Shown here piece after piece: positions 60,320 through 64,000 of a DNA stretch of 64,000 nucleotides (its first letter is position 1; each line of letters begins with the position of its first letter). Where the stretch lies: the NCBI RefSeq assembly GCF_900207585.1, contig NZ_OAOP01000005.1:303804-367803 (forward strand). Reading direction: 5' to 3'. The translations under genes and the position numbers were made by a program. Origin of the DNA: Bacillus oleivorans. GTDB taxonomy: Bacteria > Bacillota > Bacilli > Bacillales > JC228. The notes beneath the pieces were generated by a model, which saw only the letters and a program-made list of their open reading frames with translations, was not told the DNA's origin and searched no databases.

Positions 60320-61033
60320 GTGAACCAACTAGTTTTCGTAAAAAATGATCAAGTAGTGACAGATTCACTAAATATTTCAGAGGTATTCGGCAAACGGCAT
60401 TCAGATGTATTAAGAGATGTTAGAGATTTAGGTTGCAGTGAAGATTTTAGACAACGCAATTTTGCGGAGTCCTCTTATATCAATTCTCAAAATAAAGAAA
60501 TGCCAATGTATTACATGAACAAAAAAGGATTTACGTTGTTAGTCATGGGTTACACCGGGAAAGAAGCCATGAAATTTAAGGAAGCGTACATCAACGAGTT
60601 TGAACGCATGGAGAACGAATTAAGAGCTCCACGAATCTTGTCAGAAAAAGAACAGCTCATGGCCAGCATGAAGCTTACTATCGAAACAGCTGAGGAATTA
60701 ACCACCGTTAAGAGTGAAGTGAAAGAAATTAGAACTATGGTTGAACAACAAATTACGTTAGATCATGGTGAGCAGCGAAAAGTCCAAAAGAGCATAGCAC
60801 AAAGGGTGTATGAGTTAGCCGAACAAATTGAACATCCTCAATTAGTATTCAATTCTAGGGACCAGATTGAAGTAGATGTAAGGCAAGAAGTATCCCGTTA
60901 TTTCAGAGAGTTGCACAGAGAAATCAAAGACCGCTTCGGTGTAGCAAGTTACAAGGACATAAAGCGAAAGGACCTACAGTCAGCCATTAACTACATTAAC
61001 AACTGGATACCTAGAAAGGTGGTAGTCAGTTGA
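60320..61033 (+). CDS. Rha-type phage regulator with ORF6C domain
   Basis: The 237-residue protein has an N-terminal Rha domain (about 1-95, GKRHSDVLRDVR, MNKKGFTLLVMGYTGKEAM) and a C-terminal ORF6C domain (about 120-235, coiled-coil start, then LHREIKDRFGVASYKDI). Proteins with these domains act as antirepressors or early regulators in Firmicute phages. GTG 60320 has AGGAG upstream. Its target is probably the S24 repressor, by position. Confidence 0.85.
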   Translation: MNQLVFVKNDQVVTDSLNISEVFGKRHSDVLRDVRDLGCSEDFRQRNFAESSYINSQNKEMPMYYMNKKGFTLLVMGYTGKEAMKFKEAYINEFERMENELRAPRILSEKEQLMASMKLTIETAEELTTVKSEVKEIRTMVEQQITLDHGEQRKVQKSIAQRVYELAEQIEHPQLVFNSRDQIEVDVRQEVSRYFRELHREIKDRFGVASYKDIKRKDLQSAINYINNWIPRKVVVS

Positions 61034-61266
61034 ACACCATAGAACGATTAGCAGAAGCGATAGAAATTCTGGACTCTACTCTTCTAGATGAACGGGAACT
61101 TTTTGAAGTAAAAGTTACGGACCATACCGGAACAAATACACTCATTGAAAACAGAGAACAGCACTATTACTCCATGATGCAGATTGTTATTGAAATGTTG
61201 GAATTGTTGAAAGAGGAACTAGAAGAAAGAGAGCAACGAAAGAAAAGCATGAAACTATTGAAATAA
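61030..61266 (+). CDS. Hypothetical phage protein, 78 residues
   Basis: The TTG start overlaps the preceding stop (TTGA), implying coupled translation. The protein is acidic and helical (LAEAIEILDSTLLDEREL, EMLELLKEELEEREQRKK), probably a coiled coil at the C-terminus. No family is recognised. Confidence 0.65.
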   Translation: MNTIERLAEAIEILDSTLLDERELFEVKVTDHTGTNTLIENREQHYYSMMQIVIEMLELLKEELEEREQRKKSMKLLK

Positions 61267-61280
61267 GGGAGGAAATGAAA

Positions 61281-61571
61281 ATGACAATCGAAACACAGTT
61301 AGAGGTTATTAAGAAGGCTTTAGAAATGGGTGCTGATGTAGAGATTAAATTCCACAGTATGGACAATTACGGTAAACGCTCAAGAGAAAACGCTCAAAAG
61401 ACATTCGTTGAATTAGGTTCACCCCTCGGATTAGTGCCTGTTGAATGGGAAACCGAAAAGCATGCAGGGTTTAGATCAGAACAATACGGACCTGTCAGTA
61501 TTTCCACTTACTATGACAAAAAGGAGGAATCAAAACAAAATGAGATCACTCACGATGTCGCGGTTCGATGA
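61281..61571 (+). CDS. Hypothetical phage protein, 96 residues
   Basis: ATG 61281 is 8 bases after GGGAGG; ATG 61275 is too near. The sequence (TIETQLEVIKKALEMGADVE, then a mixed beta region with WETEKHAGFRSEQYGPVS) has no recognised motif. The next gene overlaps its 3' end. Confidence 0.65.
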   Translation: MTIETQLEVIKKALEMGADVEIKFHSMDNYGKRSRENAQKTFVELGSPLGLVPVEWETEKHAGFRSEQYGPVSISTYYDKKEESKQNEITHDVAVR

Positions 61572-61728
61572 AGAAATTGAAGAACCTTTGGTGCTCGGGG
61601 ACTGTGAGGGATGCGGATTAGAGGTTTATGAATACGATGAACATTTTGATTATGAAGGCGATCTGATTCATAACGATGCAAGTTGTGTAATGGAATACTT
61701 TAAAAACTTAGCTTTTTTAAATGGGTGA
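61540..61728 (+). CDS. Small Cys-containing phage protein
   Basis: ATG 61540 is 12 bases after AAGGAGG, within the previous gene. The 62-residue acidic protein has a CEGCG motif near residue 22 and one later Cys (ASCVMEYF), a possible metal site with His residues. ATG 61555 is an alternative. Function unknown. Confidence 0.6.
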   Translation: MRSLTMSRFDEEIEEPLVLGDCEGCGLEVYEYDEHFDYEGDLIHNDASCVMEYFKNLAFLNG

Positions 61729-61733
61729 TAGCA

Positions 61734-61913
61734 ATGAATGAAGCCATAAAGGAGATAGAAAAGGATAGGGACTATCACCAAAGGCAGCTTGAAGAAAACA
61801 AAAAGAAAATCGAGCAATACAAAGACTCTATCCGAATTCTTGAAGAATGTAACGAAAAAGAAGAAAGACTACTTAACCAATACAATGCTGTCTTAGAAAA
61901 ATTAAAGGCTTAA
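61734..61913 (+). CDS. Small coiled-coil phage protein
   Basis: ATG 61734 follows GGGTGA. The 59 residues are almost entirely charged heptads (AIKEIEKDRDYHQRQLEENK onward), predicting one long coiled coil. It ends before a short leader with a hairpin. Confidence 0.6.
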   Translation: MNEAIKEIEKDRDYHQRQLEENKKKIEQYKDSIRILEECNEKEERLLNQYNAVLEKLKA

Positions 61914-61953
61914 AGGACCGCCATCCTAAAAGCCACAAATCAAAATATTCTAG

Positions 61954-61968
61954 TGTGATTATATCACA
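61954..61968 (+). promoter_or_regulatory. Small hairpin before the next ribosome-binding site
   Basis: TGTGAT and ATCACA (61954-61959, 61963-61968) form a 6-bp stem with a TAT loop whose last bases overlap AAGGAGG. It may be an operator or an RNA element. Confidence 0.35.
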
Positions 61969-61982
61969 AGGAGGAACGAAAA

Positions 61983-62219
61983 TTGAAGAAAGATTATCGA
62001 AAATTTACAGTTGGTGAACTTTTAGATATGGGGTTCCAAGTTGAAGTATCAAAACATTGGGTTAAAACAGAAGATGAGGGAAAGAGACTATCTCAAACAT
62101 TCGAAGGAACAAAACAAAGTTCGTATGAGGTGAAAAACACTTTAGTACCATTCAAAGTGGTTAAAGCTTGGAAAGAGGAGTTCAGTGCAAAATTCTTCAT
62201 CAGGGAGGAAATGAAATGA
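61983..62219 (+). CDS. Hypothetical phage protein, 78 residues
   Basis: TTG 61983 follows AAGGAGG by 8 bases. The protein is basic and mixed (KDYRKFTVGELLDMGFQVEV), with no motif I recognise. Its last codons overlap the next start (ATGA). Confidence 0.65.
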   Translation: MKKDYRKFTVGELLDMGFQVEVSKHWVKTEDEGKRLSQTFEGTKQSSYEVKNTLVPFKVVKAWKEEFSAKFFIREEMK

Positions 62220-62350
62220 TTGTCTACCAATCAAATGACCGTTTCTATGTACCTTCTGCAAATGGAGTTAAAGAAATCCCCTTCTCTGTAGTAAATAGGT
62301 GGAGAGAAGAAGGGGCTAACGTTGAAATAGAGGTGATGGAAAATGACTGA
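62216..62350 (+). CDS. Hypothetical phage protein, 44 residues
   Basis: ATG 62216 lies 7 bases after GGGAGG and overlaps the previous stop. The protein (IVYQSNDRFYVPSANGVKEI onward) resembles the preceding gene's C-terminal half (both have VPFKVVKAW or IPFSVVNRW), suggesting a diverged partial duplication. It overlaps the ERF gene by 8 bases. Confidence 0.6.
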   Translation: MIVYQSNDRFYVPSANGVKEIPFSVVNRWREEGANVEIEVMEND

Positions 62351-63014
62351 ACGTAAATTGGTTTCTAAGCTAGTCGAAGTAATGAAATCAGTCAAATATA
62401 TTCAGAAAAAAGGTTTTAACAGCTTCAATAATTACAAATATGCGACTGAATCAGACGTACAGGAAAAAATACGTGAAGTGTTAGCAGAACAAAATGTCAT
62501 GATGCTGCCTAATGTTGTTGAACATACAACACGTGAACATACGAACCGCAAAGGACATACCGAGTACATTGCAACTGTTAAGGTTGAATTTACTTTTCAT
62601 GACGGAGACACAGGAGAAACGCTAGTTATTCATGGTGTGGGAGAAGGTCAGGATGCCGGAGATAAAGCAGTTTATAAAGCTATTACAGGAGCGCAGAAAT
62701 ACGCTCTAATGAAAGCATTCATGATCCCGACTGGCGACGATCCAGAAGGAGATACCGGAACTGATGAACGGAACGAAGGGCAACCGGAAACAGCTTCACC
62801 TAAACAAATCGGCTTGATGAAAACCATTGTGAAGGAGTTAGCCCTAAACGGGAAATGTGATGAAAGTGTCGTGTATGAGTCTCTGAAAGTAAAGGTTAAG
62901 AACAATTTCGAATTTACCGACTTAGAAAACCTAACCAAACAACAAGCTAATCAATGCATTAAAATCCTAAACGCTTGGAAGGAAGAAAAAATCAACAAGA
63001 AGCAAGGAGCATAA
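62343..63014 (+). CDS. ERF family single-strand DNA annealing protein
   Basis: ERF proteins anneal complementary single strands for phage recombination. The 223-residue protein has the ERF core (about 1-135) with GFNSFNNYKYATESDV and GAQKYALMKAFMIPTGDDPE, followed by a Glu-rich linker and a C-terminal segment (about 150-215) like those that bind SSB or DNA. GAGGTG precedes the ATG. B. subtilis skin has a RecT-type protein (YqaK) instead. Confidence 0.9.
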   Translation: MTERKLVSKLVEVMKSVKYIQKKGFNSFNNYKYATESDVQEKIREVLAEQNVMMLPNVVEHTTREHTNRKGHTEYIATVKVEFTFHDGDTGETLVIHGVGEGQDAGDKAVYKAITGAQKYALMKAFMIPTGDDPEGDTGTDERNEGQPETASPKQIGLMKTIVKELALNGKCDESVVYESLKVKVKNNFEFTDLENLTKQQANQCIKILNAWKEEKINKKQGA

Positions 63015-63033
63015 AAAAAGGGGGGATTGGCTT

Positions 63034-63285
63034 ATGCAATTAGAGTTTTATCACTTAACTCAAGAGCAAGTAGACGAGATTGTACTATTTTTTGACAACA
63101 TGAAATTGAGACTTGGAAATTTAGCCGATGAAGAAGTATTTCGCAAGATTGATTTATTGATCGCTGACATAAGAGAGTACGATGCAGAAACGACACGATT
63201 CACGAGAACGAATCGGTATTTGCTCGGTAGATTACGTGAATATGGAGTGACGTTTGATGATGTAGTGAGGGATTTAATGCAGTAG
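63034..63285 (+). CDS. Hypothetical phage protein, 83 residues
   Basis: AAAGGGGGG precedes the ATG. The acidic, helical protein (YHLTQEQVDEIVLFFDNMKL) has no recognised domain. Confidence 0.62.
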   Translation: MQLEFYHLTQEQVDEIVLFFDNMKLRLGNLADEEVFRKIDLLIADIREYDAETTRFTRTNRYLLGRLREYGVTFDDVVRDLMQ

Positions 63286-63317
63286 AAACAAAATCTGCGG
63301 CAAGGAGGGAGAGGCGG

Positions 63318-63512
63318 ATGAAACTATTTAAACCAAAGAAGAAGGAATTAGATTCCAAAAGTATAGCTATTGCAGTTATGTACTTAGATAACGCTAAATA
63401 CAAGCTAGAAAAGGAATTGGAAGAGGGAAGAAGAGATGGTGAAGATGAAGTTTGGGCAGCTAACCATGATATTGAGTGCTTGGAAAGAACGATAAATTAT
63501 CTAAGGTCTTAA
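63318..63512 (+). CDS. Hypothetical phage protein, 64 residues
   Basis: AAGGAGGGAG precedes the ATG. The charged protein (KLFKPKKKELDSKSIAIAVM, then a helix) is of unknown function. Confidence 0.6.
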   Translation: MKLFKPKKKELDSKSIAIAVMYLDNAKYKLEKELEEGRRDGEDEVWAANHDIECLERTINYLRS

Positions 63513-63537
63513 TGCACAGTCTGTAGAAAATACACAT

Positions 63538-63564
63538 GAGTTAGGGGCTTATAGCCTCTAACTC
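63538..63564 (+). promoter_or_regulatory. Strong hairpin without a T run
   Basis: GAGTTAGGGGCT (63538-63549) pairs with AGCCTCTAACTC (63553-63564) over 12 bp with one G-T pair and a TAT loop. No T run follows; the next gene's SD comes about 10 bases later. It could be a processing or stability element in the early transcript. Confidence 0.45.
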
Positions 63565-63581
63565 GGAAAGGGGAAAAGGAA

Positions 63582-63914
63582 ATGAAAAAAGAAAAGCTAT
63601 TACACTTTGAAACAAAGGTAAGAGATAGTCACGACATTTTAGCTATGAGTCCAAAAGACTTTAATCATATTTCAATTAAAACAGACGTAATGGAACTTAT
63701 CTCCACAGTAAAGGAACAACAGAAGGAGATAGCGGAAGATGAAAAGGCGATTGAGTGGAGAGATGAACAACTCCAACAAGCAAATGAAAAGATTAAACAG
63801 TATGAAGAACATCTAAGATTCATTTCAGGCGAAGGAACCACTGTATTTGCGGAAACGTTTGAGGAAGCAAGAGAATCGGCAAGAGCTGCCTTAGAAGGTG
63901 AACCAAATGAATGA
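63582..63914 (+). CDS. Coiled-coil phage protein, 110 residues
   Basis: AAAGGGG and AAAGG precede the ATG. A central coiled coil (about 40-85, EQQKEIAEDEKAIEWRDEQL) is followed by an acidic C-terminus. Its stop overlaps the next start region. Unknown function. Confidence 0.62.
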   Translation: MKKEKLLHFETKVRDSHDILAMSPKDFNHISIKTDVMELISTVKEQQKEIAEDEKAIEWRDEQLQQANEKIKQYEEHLRFISGEGTTVFAETFEEARESARAALEGEPNE

Positions 63915-64000
63915 ACATGAAGAAAAATACACCTGGCTTGGAATTGGGTTTATAACCGTTATCATGCTGCTATTTGTAATTATGGGGGTGTTGGAAAATG
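63907..64000 (+). CDS. Partial small membrane protein, cut by the window end
   Basis: ATG 63907 overlaps the previous stop and opens a frame to the edge. The visible 31 residues have a charged start (MNEHEEKYTW) and one hydrophobic segment (FITVIMLLFVIMGVL), so a single-pass small membrane protein is likely. The remainder is not in view. Confidence 0.5.
   Translation, partial: MNEHEEKYTWLGIGFITVIMLLFVIMGVLEN

Larger units (their letters stand above)
58853..64000. mobile_element. Left part of a skin-like prophage inserted in sigK
   Basis: Starting at about 58850 (junction within GAAAACGAAATA) the sequence changes from sigK to a lysogeny module: S24 repressor, divergent operators, Cro-like protein, Rha/ORF6C regulator, many short overlapping genes and an ERF annealing protein. 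This is the early region of a Siphovirus-like prophage. The element runs off the window. The SpoIVCA-type serine recombinase and the 3' half of sigK (spoIIIC) are not in view, so size and excision competence are unknown. Confidence 0.87.

Overview
The window is chromosomal DNA from an endospore-forming member of the Bacillaceae. I base this on the low-GC, AGGAGG-type translation signals, on a run of sporulation genes (spo0B-like tail, safA, cotS-like, yhcN-like lipoprotein, bofC, spoVB, sigK), and on gene order matching the Bacillus subtilis obg-to-yrhC region. Genus cannot be resolved by eye. Many genes start with TTG or GTG, so several starts below are set by the Shine-Dalgarno (SD) position and by family N-termini.

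Layout. 1-13.2 kb: obg, pheA, niaR, a greatly expanded spore-coat gene safA, a CotS-like kinase gene, nadE, a sporulation lipoprotein, bofC, ruvAB, a DUF2905 gene, queA, tgt and yajC. 13.2-25.8 kb: two membrane-protein genes, spoVB, comN, secDF, a cation efflux gene, recJ, apt, the stringent-response gene relA, and dtd. 25.8-31.5 kb: an SH3-repeat amidase, then hisS-aspS behind a T-box. 31.5-32.2 kb: 6S RNA and a palindromic repeat cluster. 32.3-46.9 kb: tcdA, rarA, the cymR/cysteine desulfurase/mnmA tRNA-thiolation group, a TPR gene, recD2, alaS behind a T-box, and ireB-ruvX-yrzB. 47.3-57.5 kb: mltG, trmR, udk, greA, pbpI, yrrS and the methionine-to-cysteine salvage operon yrrT-mtnN-mccA-mccB-yrhC. 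57.6-58.4 kb: a cluster of tiny genes including yrzI.

From 58.5 kb the mother-cell sigma factor gene sigK starts normally but its homology stops after codon 114, and a prophage-type module begins at once: an S24-type repressor, divergent operators, a Cro-like protein, a Rha/ORF6C antirepressor-like protein, small early genes and an ERF single-strand annealing protein. This is the left part of a skin-like sigK-intervening element; its right end and its recombinase lie outside the window.

The genes combine into a few functions: spore coat and engulfment (safA, cotS-like, bofC, spoVB, sigK), tRNA modification and charging (queA, tgt, tcdA, mnmA, trmR, hisS, aspS, alaS, dtd), recombination and repair (ruvAB, recJ, rarA, recD2), and sulfur metabolism (cymR, cysteine desulfurase, mccAB). 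Relative to my recollection of B. subtilis, pheB and the nadABC-nifS cluster are absent here and nadE is present instead. The most notable items are the interrupted sigK with its unusual left boundary, the 30-bp repeat array in safA, the yrzI tiny-gene cluster, an ATC-start candidate for yrzE, the overlapping GACAC specifier candidate in the his-asp T-box, and an unexplained structured segment upstream of mltG.
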